From an uncultured Verrucomicrobiales bacterium (lineage in GTDB: Bacteria; Verrucomicrobiota; Verrucomicrobiia; Verrucomicrobiales; Akkermansiaceae), in the NCBI GenBank assembly GCA_949373085.1, contig CASICJ010000030.1, forward strand, positions 1 through 37,772: 37,772 bases of DNA. Reading direction: 5' to 3'. The notes under the pieces were generated by a model. The model worked only from the letters and a program-made list of their open reading frames with translations, did no database searches and was not told the origin of the DNA. A program made the position numbers and the translations under genes. The number at the start of each line of letters is the position of its first letter. The stretch's first letter is position 1. This document shows, in pieces, positions 27,703 through 37,274 of the stretch.

Positions 27703-28846
27703 CCCAACCATCGTTAAGATACTCAACAATTTCGAACTGTCCCTCTGAACCGATTTCGCTTTCGAATTTAAGGCGCAGGGTGGCTTTTTGCTCCTGTAAA
27801 GGAGGCTCGTTGGATACAAAGCTTCCATAATTTAAGAGCAGACGAAAATCTTGATCAATAGATCTACCCCCGGGTCTATCTAAATTGACATAAGCGAAAA
27901 TAAATTCGTCGGATACTTCCCCCGTTAACACATATCCAGAGTAATCATCTTGACCGAAGCTCTGATCATATCCGGGTTTCTTCCCTACTCTACAACGAAG
28001 AAAAACTTCATCTTGAGGTAACTCCTTAGCGATCTCACTGAGACTCATTTCTGACCAACCTATGCTAGCATCCCAATCGAGAACCAACTGGTTTTCATTT
28101 CCTTGGACAAAAAACACTTCGAATGGATTTCCGTTTTTACGCTTTCCGGTCAGAGAAACATAACCCCTCTCTTGTGAACCAGGGATTCTTGACGAGTTTA
28201 CTAACCTAGCGGACCAAGAAAATTGCGACCAAGCATTGGTCAACAAAGAACTTCCCCAGTCCTCGAAATTGATAGCGGCATCCCCCCTAAAAGCAGATTT
28301 ACGCAATCTTTTATCAATCTCATCTAGTTCTTTTCCCTGATTGAGGATTCTGATCGTCTTCTTAGCCTCGTCCAGGATTGTCATCGAATCATCAAAGAAC
28401 CAAGTTAACCGATCATCTGCAAGAGGTTCCGCATTATCAAAGCCCCCAAAAAAAGTAGGTTTATCCCCTTCGGTCTCGTCCTGGCTCGTCCAGATAGCAA
28501 GTCCTACCACGATAGCGATAACAGAAAAAATTACACCAAAAAGCACGATCCAGAGCCAACTTGTCGAACGTTTCTTAGTTCCCCACACTTCATCCAGAGG
28601 CCTATTATCCTCCTTCTTCCTCTTGAGTCTTCTGAGCTGCTCCGCTACGTCGACCGGCCCAAAGTCTTCATCCTCATCATGCATCCCAATGAGGAGCTCC
28701 TTGGCTTTTGCAAACAGCTTATTAGCCTCCTCCTTTCCAGAAGAGCGTTCTGGTGATGACGAACGCCTCTTGCGTACGCGGCGCTTCTTTCGAACCATCC
28801 CATTTGGAATTGGTTCATCCGCATTTCTCTCATCAGCTTCACTCAT
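27692..28846 (-). CDS. Single-pass membrane protein in Fe-S operon, paralogue B
   Basis: A 384-residue protein of no recognised family. It has a cytoplasmic N-terminus with a very basic cluster (MVRKKRRVRKRR), an acidic and basic linker (HDEDEDFG, then LRRLKRKK), one membrane helix at about 96-118 (WIVLFGVIFSVIAIVVGLAIW) and an outer soluble domain of about 265 residues. The segment QLVLDWDASIGWSEMS followed by VFLRCRVGKK resembles the corresponding part of the protein encoded upstream, indicating gene duplication. The start overlaps that gene by 8 nt. No zinc ribbon is present in this copy. Function unknown. Confidence 0.75.
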   Translation of the reverse strand: MSEADERNADEPIPNGMVRKKRRVRKRRSSSPERSSGKEEANKLFAKAKELLIGMHDEDEDFGPVDVAEQLRRLKRKKEDNRPLDEVWGTKKRSTSWLWIVLFGVIFSVIAIVVGLAIWTSQDETEGDKPTFFGGFDNAEPLADDRLTWFFDDSMTILDEAKKTIRILNQGKELDEIDKRLRKSAFRGDAAINFEDWGSSLLTNAWSQFSWSARLVNSSRIPGSQERGYVSLTGKRKNGNPFEVFFVQGNENQLVLDWDASIGWSEMSLSEIAKELPQDEVFLRCRVGKKPGYDQSFGQDDYSGYVLTGEVSDEFIFAYVNLDRPGGRSIDQDFRLLLNYGSFVSNEPPLQEQKATLRLKFESEIGSEGQFEIVEYLNDGWVTP

Positions 28847-30197
28847 TTACAGACTCATTTAATTGTTCCTTACCCGACGATTCAGAAAGCGTTGTTAACG
28901 GTTCTTCTGCAGCTGCATCTTTCACGCTTTGCCTCAGTCTTATAATTCGCTCACCAAACCAGCCTGCTCCAACGATTTCTTTCAATTCCAAAACATTCTC
29001 ATCACGCTTATCACCTTTCCATCCAAGCCGAACTGTAATCCTCATGTAAGTCCTTGGTTCAGGATCCAGAGCTCTTCCTAACATTGATCCCATCGGATCG
29101 TTTTCCTCCTGATGATCCTTCCAAAGCTGCATGAATTCAATTGCAAGGTCGCTTCCCGCCAAAAGATCAATTTCGGGTGATTCGCTCTTTTTAAACTCTC
29201 CATCACCCTCTTTGACATGCGGAGCCCGATAAAAGCTTAAGGAAATCTTTTTATCATCATCCGCAGTCCTCCGCTTTCTCACTAAAAGACGAAAAGTTCC
29301 TTCATTCGATGAACCATCCAACTGGTTGATAAATCTAGACCAGGACGCAGTCGAATAAGGTGCAAAATTTTCCCAGTCGAGCTTCCATCTGCTGGTGGTT
29401 TTATCCAAAAGATGAAGAGCACCCCACTGATGACCCTCAGAATCTTTCCAAATGGATTCAACAGCGAGCTCGTCCTTCGGAAGTTTAAGAACATTTACCC
29501 CAGTTTGAGTCAATGTTCCCGATGCTCGAGGAAAGAGAGCAGTCTCCTCATAATACCTTCTGAAAGCTAAGGAAAATTCAGCCGGATTATCGATAAATTG
29601 AGTTTGCCCGCTACCTTCAGGTAACTTCATAAAGGCCTTAAAATCCCTCTTAATTTTCTCGCGGCTTGCATTAACAATCTGCTGATCCATGAGATTTCGA
29701 CCTTCTTCTACTACCGGAGCATTGGAGATTTTAGGGGCCCCAAACTTACCCGTCGCAAAGATCACTAAAACGGCGATAACGATACACACCCACGCTCCTA
29801 GAAATATTATGAGCCCTTTATTCTTCTCCGCCTTCTCACGCTTTTTTCTCCGCCGAACTCTTCTTGAACCATCAGACATAATCGTCTCATCGTCGCTCGA
29901 AGAATCTACGGACTCATTCCTTGCCTGCTCCAGCGTTCTCACAGACATCTTGGGAGCTTCAATTACACCTACCGGCAAAATTGGCGCAGATTTTTTACCA
30001 ATTAAATCACGGACAACTCCACTAGAACCCCTCTCCTTTTTGCCCCCAGGAATCTGAGACTTAGGGTTCGGCGAACCATTATTACTCCCGAACACGTGCA
30101 GACACTCTCCACAAGTAACACCCTCATGAAGTGGCCTATCGCTTTTTACGACAGCTTGACATGAAGGACAAATAAAGACGCCTTTTCTCCCGCTCAT
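28839..30197 (-). CDS. Zinc-ribbon single-pass membrane protein in Fe-S operon, paralogue A
   Basis: A 452-residue protein. It opens with a four-cysteine zinc ribbon (C10, C13, C29, C32 in FICPSCQ and GVTCGECLHVFG), continues through a disordered Ser/Lys-rich linker, then a basic cluster (SRRVRRRKKREK, about 111-122), one membrane helix (about 128-148) and a soluble domain of about 300 residues. RWKLDWENFAPYSTASWSRF followed by FRLLVRKRR resembles the neighbouring paralogue. The ATG at 30197 places the ribbon at the N-terminus; an upstream ATG at 30242 would overlap the Hsp70 stop. The layout suggests a membrane-anchored sensor or scaffold, but the function is unknown. Confidence 0.78.
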   Translation of the reverse strand: MSGRKGVFICPSCQAVVKSDRPLHEGVTCGECLHVFGSNNGSPNPKSQIPGGKKERGSSGVVRDLIGKKSAPILPVGVIEAPKMSVRTLEQARNESVDSSSDDETIMSDGSRRVRRRKKREKAEKNKGLIIFLGAWVCIVIAVLVIFATGKFGAPKISNAPVVEEGRNLMDQQIVNASREKIKRDFKAFMKLPEGSGQTQFIDNPAEFSLAFRRYYEETALFPRASGTLTQTGVNVLKLPKDELAVESIWKDSEGHQWGALHLLDKTTSRWKLDWENFAPYSTASWSRFINQLDGSSNEGTFRLLVRKRRTADDDKKISLSFYRAPHVKEGDGEFKKSESPEIDLLAGSDLAIEFMQLWKDHQEENDPMGSMLGRALDPEPRTYMRITVRLGWKGDKRDENVLELKEIVGAGWFGERIIRLRQSVKDAAAEEPLTTLSESSGKEQLNESVNE

Positions 30198-30238
30198 AAA
30201 TCTTTGGTTGGTGAGTCTGCGGGACCACTTCCCTCCCG

Positions 30239-31999
30239 TCAATCTTGAGGATTTGAAAAAATGGCCTTTGTAGCCTCCTCAACCAACATAGCCGCGAGAG
30301 ATTCAGTCACGCCGTCCAACTGCTCTACTGAAACCTTCAACTCCCCCACCTTCCGATCTTCAATGGCTTTCTCCACCCGCTCTTTGGCCTCCTGAATTTC
30401 AAAAATCTCCTTTTGAGTCAAAAAATTACCAGCTTGCTCCAAGGCAATCGCAACAGCAGGTAGCAGTTCCTCGGCCTTTAGTCGAGACTCTTCAAAGACT
30501 CGTGCATTCATATCCTCAAAAGCAAACTCAACACTCTCACTCACCATTTGCTCAACCTTAGTCTCCTGTACGTCGACCGCCGCACTCCCGATCTTGACGA
30601 CCGTATCGACTTTACTCGCTACATCTCGAGCCAAAACCGACAGAATCCCGTCCGCATCTATTCGAAACTCAACTCCGACCCGCGCCTGCCCCCGGCGATC
30701 AGGCTTAAACCGGACCTCGAAAGATCCTAACTCCCAGTTGTCTTTTGCTAACTCTCTTTCCCCCTGCAAAACCCTAACCTTCATTGACTCCTGGCCTTCT
30801 ACCGCATTGGTAAACATTTCGCCTGCCTTGCACGGAATCGTCGTGTTCCTAGAAATCAGCACATTCATTAATCCTCCCATCGTTTCAATCCCAAGGCTAA
30901 GAGGAGTCACATCCAGCAGAAGAACTTCACGAACTGTTCCCGCCAGAATTCCAGCTTGAATCGCCGCCCCACGTGCAATCGCCTCGTCTGGATGCTGGCT
31001 CAAGTCCGGCTCTTGTTCAAAAACCGTCGCTACCCGTTCCTTCACCATCGGTATTCGACTACTCCCTCCAACCATGATTACCGCCGCAAGATCTTTGGCT
31101 GTCACTTCCGCATCCAGCATTGCTCTTCGGCAACACGACTCCATTCGAGCTAAAAAGGGTTTCATCAAGCCTAGGAAAGCGTCCCGTGACACCAGCACTT
31201 CGCCAGTGAACGGCATTCTAAAAGTAGCGTCCTCAGCGTCGCTGAGAACTAACTTCACACGGCGACCTTCGGATAACCACTGCACTCTTTGCATTGAATC
31301 AAATCCATCAAGATCGAGTCCAACCTTTTCCGCTGCAAATCCGGCGATCGCTTCGTCAAAATCATCTCCTCCTAAATCAGTATCTCCACAAGTCGCAGAA
31401 ACCTCAAAAACGCCCTCTCTCATCTCCAGAACCGAGACATCGAAGGTCCCGCCACCAAGGTCGAACACTGCAACGCGAGAGGACTCATCCAAACGATCCA
31501 GCCCATAGGAAAGAGCCGCCGCGGTAGGCTCGCTGAGAATACGCACTATCTCCAATCCAGCAAGCCGCCCTGCCTCTTTAGTGGCAGCTCGCTGCCCGTC
31601 ATGAAAATAGGCTGGGACTGTTAGAACAGCCTTAGTCACTTCAGTTTCAAGACGATGCTCAGCAATCCGCTTGAGCAGGGCCAAAATCTCCGCAGACACT
31701 TCCTCGGGGAACTTCAACCCTGCAGCAGTATTAATCCGCCCATCCGGCGTCAAACCGCCCCCGGATTCACTAGCCCTTCTTCCGATCAAACTCTTCACAC
31801 TCGTGTGAACCTCCTCAATACCAGCGAGACGCAAAGCCTCATGCCCAACCTTAATTTCGCCACCTTCAGAATACCAGACTGCACTTGGAACTAGGGAACG
31901 CCCTTCTTTATCAGCAAGTAAAAGGGGGAACCCCGAATCCACAACAGCAACAGCCGATTGGGTCGTACCTAGATCAATCCCGATAATCACCTCGCTCAT
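30239..31999 (-). CDS. hscA: Hsp70-family chaperone, HscA-like
   Basis: A 586-residue Hsp70. Nucleotide-binding signatures: IGIDLGTTQSAVAVV (6-20), VFDLGGGTFDVSVLE and VIMVGGSSRIPMV. The substrate-binding domain begins at VTPLSLGIETMGG and includes NTTIPCKAGEMFTNAVEGQ; a shorter helical lid follows. It lacks the acidic EEVD-like/DnaK tail and is shorter than DnaK (around 640). The adjacent HscB-like J-protein and IscA-like gene identify it as the specialised Fe-S chaperone HscA rather than the housekeeping DnaK. It is 20 nt downstream of hscB and is followed by the two membrane-protein genes. Confidence 0.87.
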   Translation of the reverse strand: MSEVIIGIDLGTTQSAVAVVDSGFPLLLADKEGRSLVPSAVWYSEGGEIKVGHEALRLAGIEEVHTSVKSLIGRRASESGGGLTPDGRINTAAGLKFPEEVSAEILALLKRIAEHRLETEVTKAVLTVPAYFHDGQRAATKEAGRLAGLEIVRILSEPTAAALSYGLDRLDESSRVAVFDLGGGTFDVSVLEMREGVFEVSATCGDTDLGGDDFDEAIAGFAAEKVGLDLDGFDSMQRVQWLSEGRRVKLVLSDAEDATFRMPFTGEVLVSRDAFLGLMKPFLARMESCCRRAMLDAEVTAKDLAAVIMVGGSSRIPMVKERVATVFEQEPDLSQHPDEAIARGAAIQAGILAGTVREVLLLDVTPLSLGIETMGGLMNVLISRNTTIPCKAGEMFTNAVEGQESMKVRVLQGERELAKDNWELGSFEVRFKPDRRGQARVGVEFRIDADGILSVLARDVASKVDTVVKIGSAAVDVQETKVEQMVSESVEFAFEDMNARVFEESRLKAEELLPAVAIALEQAGNFLTQKEIFEIQEAKERVEKAIEDRKVGELKVSVEQLDGVTESLAAMLVEEATKAIFSNPQD

Positions 32000-32019
32000 G
32001 GTGGGCAGTTAAGACCAAG

Positions 32020-32586
32020 TTATCCTGCGAGCAAGGCCTCAAAAAGCTTTCCGTTCGCTTCCTTCAGCTGTGCCGACCATTTGGTCAAAAAAATTAAACC
32101 CCGCGCAATTTCACACATCTCCACCTCACAATTCCTCCATCCTCTCTCATCAAAGATCTTAAAATTCGTAATCATTGCGGATTTCAGCTCATTCAGCTTG
32201 CTCGTTACATCCTCTAAATCACCCTTCAGCCTTGGAACACGTATATCTAAAACTGCCTTACCTAGGCTACTCAACGCCTTAGATCGCTCGGACACAAAAG
32301 AATCAACATCCTGTAAAACTGAGGCGATATGCGAAAAGTATTCCATCACCTTCGCTGGGATTTCTCCACGCTCATCAAAGGAAATCCCCTCACATTCAAT
32401 TGCAGCCCTCACTCTCTTTGCTGGAGATTTTAAAATTTCGCCAGCTAAACGAATTTTTGAAAACGAATCCTGATCACCCCCGTTATCCGGATGATGAAGT
32501 TGACTGGCCTTCAGAAGCAAAAGATCAAGGTCCGCGTCCTTTAAAGCGAGCTTTCGAGGAACATTAATTAGAGCAAATGGATCCAT
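32020..32586 (-). CDS. hscB: HscB-like J-domain co-chaperone
   Basis: A 188-residue protein with a J-type domain at the N-terminus (MDPFALINVPRKLALKDADL, then SQLHHPDNGG with the HPD motif that stimulates Hsp70 ATPase) and a helical C-terminal domain like that of HscB. The match of DPFALxNVP to the HscB start is clear, but the remainder is divergent. The ATG at 32586 overlaps the iscA stop by one base (TGATG). Its partner would be the Hsp70 encoded directly downstream. Confidence 0.82.
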   Translation of the reverse strand: MDPFALINVPRKLALKDADLDLLLLKASQLHHPDNGGDQDSFSKIRLAGEILKSPAKRVRAAIECEGISFDERGEIPAKVMEYFSHIASVLQDVDSFVSERSKALSSLGKAVLDIRVPRLKGDLEDVTSKLNELKSAMITNFKIFDERGWRNCEVEMCEIARGLIFLTKWSAQLKEANGKLFEALLAG

Positions 32587-32981
32587 CACGCCGCAAAACT
32601 TTCGCCACAAGAACAAGTCACTACCGCATTTGGGTTGCTGACTTTAAATCCCCCCTGCTGAAGATCATCGGAGTAATCAAGCTCGCTACCACTCACAAAT
32701 AGAGCGCTCTTGGGGTCGATCACCACGTTCACGCCATTGCTTGAAACCATAATGTCACGATCCCGTGGCCCATCTACCAAGTCCATTTGATATTGAAGAC
32801 CACTGCAACCTCCCCCCACAACTGCAATCCGCAAGGCTCCCTCGTCCTTTCCCTGCTTTTTCCAGAGCCCGCGCAGATGTTGCGAGGCTCCCTCCAAAAC
32901 TTTAACCAGCTTCTCGTTCCCTATGGTATAACCTGCCTTCAAGATAATGCCGGAGTCTAGCGAACGATCGTCTCTTCGCAA
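32586..32981 (-). CDS. IscA/ErpA-type iron-sulfur cluster assembly protein
   Basis: A 131-residue A-type carrier of Fe-S clusters with the three expected cysteines: C59 in GGGCSGLQY, and C123 and C125 in VVTCSCGESF. It has an N-terminal addition of about 25 residues ahead of the usual start (YTIGNEKLVKVLEGASQHL), and the only in-frame start seen is TTG, so the true start is uncertain. It is the first gene of an apparent five-gene operon (iscA, hscB, hscA and two membrane proteins). No iscS, iscU or fdx is in the window. IscA, ErpA and SufA cannot be told apart here. Confidence 0.88.
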   Translation of the reverse strand: MRRDDRSLDSGIILKAGYTIGNEKLVKVLEGASQHLRGLWKKQGKDEGALRIAVVGGGCSGLQYQMDLVDGPRDRDIMVSSNGVNVVIDPKSALFVSGSELDYSDDLQQGGFKVSNPNAVVTCSCGESFAA

Positions 32982-33350
32982 CTCCTGAAACCCATTTAGA
33001 AAATAAGGTTCTAAAAACCCTGATTCTTAAATACTTTTCCTTTTGTCCCCGCTCAATTCTAAGATTTTATCCCTCTAAGATAACTGGAAAGGCCAATTTG
33101 AAAGAACTCCTCATTGAGCTATCTCACTCCACTGATCGCTATCAAACCTTGGGTTAGCCAATCTATTTTCTTTTAATGTTTACCGAGGTAAATCCACTTG
33201 AATTAACGAGCTGAATCAAAATATGGTTTAAAAATGCGACCTCAAGTCACAGCCTAGAAATAACAAATGGTGAGACCCACCGACTTAAATAAAAAAAGAG
33301 CTATTTCCATTTGCATTGGAGAACTTAACCGTCGAACGTCTTTAATCAAA
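32982..33350. other. 369-nt divergent intergenic region
   Basis: No gene was seen. It separates the leftward iscA operon from the rightward secreted-protein gene and must contain both promoters. It is A+T-rich in several places. An ATG at 33267 opens in frame with the downstream gene, but the peptide it would add looks non-coding compared with the signal peptide starting at 33351. No clear regulator site or RNA motif was recognised. Confidence 0.4.
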
Positions 33351-34372
33351 ATGAGAATCGTCCGCTTAGTTTTCACAGCTACAATGATCTCTTCGCTTCA
33401 CGCTGAGACAATTTATACTATTCCACAGGGGTATACGAAAGTAACCATTGCCGCTGCAGCCTCGAATATAGAGCCAACAATTACAGGGATTTCTGTCACT
33501 TTGCTGAATGATCTTGAGTTTGCGTCATCTGCAACAATCAACAGTGATTATGACCCTGTCCAAGGTAGTGGCACACAAACTTTAGGAATTACCGGGCAAA
33601 ATTGGTCTCCAGACCAATGGACAGGGCAACCACATCTCGCCTACATTACCGACGCCAATGGAGCTGAAGAGGCATTTCTAATTTCTTCAAACACCGGTGA
33701 TGGCCAGCTTACTCTTCTCACAACGTTTGACCTTCTCGGTGACAAGGATTCTGGAACAGCTGGAATTCAAAATCGCTTTCCTTCTTCAACAACGGTTAAA
33801 GTTCGGGCAGCTAATACGATTGGATCTATTTTTTCATCAAAGGCCGGTGAATTCAGCGCTGACGATCGAGTTTTTGTATGGGACGGCTCCGAATGGCTGT
33901 CTTTCCAAAAAAATGGTTTTGGAAACTGGGCTTTGGCGTCCGATCTTTTTGGCAACGAAAATGGCACGGTGATTTTTCCCGATGAGGGGATGTTCATCCT
34001 TCGAAGCGATACGAGTGCAATTGAATTAACTCTCTTTGGCGAAAGTCCCAGCTGTTCCTCAAATCTCGACGATTACCAAAACAAAACTTCTGTCGACACG
34101 GATTCCTGTTGAAACAACGCTAGCTGAACTTGGAGTAAATGACAGCCTTTGGAAAAGTGACGACCCGCCTCTACATTTGGAATGGGAGTAGCTGGGACGC
34201 TTATCTTATAAATGGATTTGGTAACTGGGCCCCAGCTAACAATCAGTTTGGTAACTCAAACGACCTCCCAATCGCCGCCAATGCAGCAATTTTTGTAAAT
34301 CGGGAAACTGAAGTCAGTGGACCGGAAGGGATCATAGCAGCACCACTCCCTTACGATCTATTGTCCGAATGA
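33351..34372 (+). CDS. Secreted TIGR02597-like protein, two +1 frameshifts
   Basis: Exported protein with signal peptide MRIVRLVFTATMISSLHA. It resembles the Verrucomicrobia-restricted family TIGR02597 (recalled, not searched). The frame breaks twice, at AAA 34042-34044 and CCC 34164-34166; dropping one base at each gives one protein of 339 residues. The repaired join reads GEVPAVPQISTITKTKLLST and then SDDRLYIWNGSSWDAY. Repair reveals an internal duplication: DDRVFVWDGSEWLSFQKNGF with GNWALASDLFGN, and DDRLYIWNGSSWDAYLINGF with GNWAPANNQFGN. The start at 33351 is chosen for the signal peptide. Function unknown; probably a cell-surface or secreted protein. Confidence 0.72.
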
Positions 34373-34419
34373 CCTAGCACTTGATCTCAAGTAATGACCA
34401 CTTAAAAGAACAAAAAATC

Positions 34420-35059
34420 TTGAAAAATATTATAAAAAAATCTTTGGCATTCGTCATTTTGAATAGTGTAACTCATGCGGCGTCTGTTTCGATCGGAGGG
34501 GGATCGTTTGCAAACCTTCTCGATGCATCAGGCAATGATCTTCCTACTGGCTCACAAGTCCAATTGGGATTCTTTTTGGGGGTTGCGACATCAAAAAGTG
34601 GGGATGACTACACAAGTGTGGATTGGGATTCTTTTAGCCCCTTTCTTGGGGTCGGCTCATCAAATCCTGATGAAGTGATCGGAACCTTTGACGCTGGTGG
34701 CGGATTCGAATCGGCCTTCCAGATTAGTTCTACACTTGATACTGATCTTGGAGATTCCCTACCTCTAGGGTTTCCAGTGCGTTTGGGCTTCCGAATCTTT
34801 GATACGACAGAAAGCTTAATCGAGGGAGCAGCATATAACACCGTTGTTCGTGATGTTTCGACATGGGTTTTCAATGATCCCGGAATTGTAACCAACCAAC
34901 CTCCAACCCCTTCGATTTCGGGTACCGATGATCCAGCTATGTTCTGGGAGGACAGAGCAAATCCGTTTCGAACTTCAATTGCTATTCCCGAAGCAAGCAG
35001 TATTATTACCCTGTTGCTTGGGGCAGGATTATTTGCAGGACGCCCGTAATCGCTCCTAA
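34420..35059 (+). CDS. Secreted PEP-CTERM-like protein, C-terminus frameshifted
   Basis: Exported protein with a TTG start (34420), a signal peptide (LKNIIKKSLAFVILNSVTHA) and a beta-rich body (VSIGGGSFANLLDASGNDLP). As read, the frame ends at 35049 with LLGAGLFAGRP. Dropping one C from CCC 35043-35045 gives IPEASSIITLLLGAGLFAGRRNRS ending at 35059, which is a PEP-CTERM sorting signal: Pro-Glu motif, hydrophobic segment and basic tail. The repaired length is 212 residues. The protein would be cleaved by an exosortase; no exosortase gene is in the window. A second possible TTG start lies 39 nt upstream. Confidence 0.7.
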
Positions 35060-35090
35060 TACCTGATCCTAATTTCAAACTTCCAAAGCT

Positions 35091-35118
35091 CTCCTTCACC
35101 TGTGACGGAGGGTTTTTT
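35091..35118 (+). terminator. Rho-independent terminator after PEP-CTERM gene
   Basis: CTCC (35091-35094) pairs with GGAG (35107-35110), with an inner TCA/TGA pairing, followed by GG and six Ts (35113-35118). It lies about 30 nt after the repaired stop, between this gene and the convergent helicase gene. Confidence 0.6.
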
Positions 35119-37111
35119 ATTCATCTAAGATCGCTGACATCGTGCTAAAGAACCCTCGAAGCTCCTCCTCGGAAGCCTCGGCACCCATTATATCTTCGTA
35201 GCCTTCCTCATGAACCCAATCAGGGTTTAGTTCTTGAATGAAACTACTTGCCTCACAAGCTTCTTCCTTGCCCCACTTTTACTCGGGTCGCGCAATACGT
35301 CATTACCATCTTTTCCTGCGCCCGCGTTATCCCAACATAGAGAAGTCGCCTCTCCTCATCACGTGTTCCCTCTTCGATACTTCTTTTATGAGGAAGAATT
35401 CCTTCTTCGAGACCCACCAAATAAACCACCGGATATTCTAAACCTTTAGCTGCATGAAGTGTGATAAGCGTCACTCCACTCTTTTTTTCTAGATCATCCT
35501 CCTTTTCAGCATCAAGCGCAGTTTGGTCTAGAAAATCACTGAGACTCTTCCCCTTTTTGATCGCTTCAGTGAGAGATGCAATCGTTGTAGAAACACCCTC
35601 TCTTCGGGAATCTTTCTCTTTATCAGTCTTACATTGGCGTATCAACCACTCGTGAAAATCCATTTCCCTAAGCCATTGATCCATCACTACCCCGGCATGC
35701 ATGCCGTCAACCAAACGCCTTCGAACCTCTTCTACCTGACCCGTAAAAGTCAAAATTGATTTCATCACTTTACTGGAAACTTGCGCCAGAAAATCACTAT
35801 CGATTAATGTCTCCCATATACTCTGATCCTTGTCTCGACTCCAATCCAAAGCAGCCATCGAGCTTGTGTTTCCAATCCCCCGCGGAGGAGTATTGAGAAC
35901 TCGAAGTAAGGGAATATCCAGTTCCGGTTGATTTAGAACTTGGATATAGCTGAGAACGTCCCGCACTTCCTTACGGTCGTAGAAACTTTGAGCTCCAACC
36001 ATTCGGTAAGGTATCTTGGCCTCACGTAAAACCTCTTCCATCTTACGAATCTGAACATTCGTTCGAAAAAGAATCGCAAAATCCTCCAAAACTCGACCTT
36101 CCTCGCGCTGCATCAAGATCTCAGAAACAATCCATTCAGCTTCTTCCTGATCACCCGGCATAGAAACTAGACGAACTAAATCACCACCCGGGATTGTAGG
36201 CCGTAACTTCTTTTCACGACGCCCCACATTGTGCCGAATCAGGCTGTTAGCAACCTCTAGAACGGCCTGAGTACTCCGATAATTATCCTCCAGTCGAATA
36301 ATTTTTGGATTGGGAAAAAATCGTTCGAACTCGAGAATATTTGCGACCTGCGCGCCCCTCCAACCATAAATCGACTGATCATCATCTCCCACCACACAAA
36401 TATTGTAAGGTTCACCAACCAATTGCTGAAGAAGCTTCATTTGGAGGCTATTAGTGTCCTGAAATTCGTCTACCGTGACATACTGAAATCTCTCCTGCCA
36501 ATATTCCCGCACCTCGGGATGCTCTCGGAGGACCCTCTCTCCCAAAAGAAGGAGGTCATCGAAATCAACAGCATTTTGCGCTCTAAGTTCGTTTTGATAA
36601 GCTACCGCGATCTCAGCGATTAGATCGTCATCGATTCCGGAAAGCGGCAGCTCAGCATTCTTGGACTTCGAAATCTCGCTCAACACCTCGCCGGGCTTCA
36701 AATTGATTTTCCGCCCCCCTTTCCGAACGATAAGTTGGCGAATCATTCCTGTCTGGTCGCCGCCAGCCATCACGGCGAAGCTTTTTCTTATAGCCAAGAG
36801 ACCCGAATATCCCGTTTGAGGATACGCAGGCAGAGCGAGTGAAAAGTACACACAGTTAAAGCCTTCCCTCGTTTCTTGCCTACCATAACCATGAGGCGCT
36901 CTGCCATCTCCGCCGCCGATTTATTAGTAAAAGTGACGGCAAGAACATTTTCAGCTTTCACGCCATTTTCTAAGAGAGCTGACATCCGGCAGGTCACCGT
37001 CCTCGTTTTACCAGTTCCAGCACCTGCCAGAATAAGAACAGGCCCTTTCAGAGCCAAAACAGCTTCACGCTGCGCTTTATTTAATAATTCTATAGAAAAT
37101 CCGGCCGACAT
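35117..37111 (-). CDS. uvrD: UvrD/PcrA/Rep-type DNA helicase, three +1 frameshifts
   Basis: Superfamily 1A 3'-5' helicase for DNA repair and replication restart. The frame breaks at TTTT 35277-35280, T5 36782-36786 and near 36797-36802; removing one base at each gives an open frame of 663 residues from the ATG at 37111 (a GTG at 37138 is an alternative). Motifs: Walker A AGAGTGKT, CTFHSLCLRIL, repaired RDIRVLGYKKSFAVM, VDEFQDTNSLQ, VVGDDDQSIYGWRGA, NTPPRGIG, TLHAAKGLEYP and RRLLYVGITRA. The repaired C-terminus reads KWGKEEACEASSFIQELNP and ends with FFSTMSAILDE. It is normal for a PcrA-like protein apart from the breaks, so it is probably an intact gene with base errors. Confidence 0.85.
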
Positions 37112-37244
37112 TGTGATGTCTTGAGAAAACTCCGCCACTGTTTAAAAAACAAGTACTGGTTGAAAACTTCCTTCGAATTAGCATTTGCCATACAAGCCAG
37201 CTCTAGTTAACACTTTCGTGGAGACCTTAAATTTTCGGCTCTCT

Positions 37245-37250
37245 TATAAT
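37245..37250 (+). promoter_or_regulatory. Possible -10 box of the DUF5069 gene
   Basis: A perfect TATAAT lies 24 nt before the ATG of the DUF5069 gene, giving a short leader. No good -35 hexamer is seen at 16-18 nt upstream, so this is a partial match only. Confidence 0.35.
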
Positions 37251-37274
37251 CGAAACCCAAAAACTACTAAAACA

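Noticed and set aside
34139..34372. A separate small gene downstream of the TIGR02597-like gene
   Set aside because: Its sequence continues the upstream protein after two one-base repairs and repeats the same module, so it is the C-terminal part of one gene.
36788..37138. A stand-alone short ATPase gene
   Set aside because: It carries only the first helicase motifs and joins to the rest of uvrD in the repaired frame.
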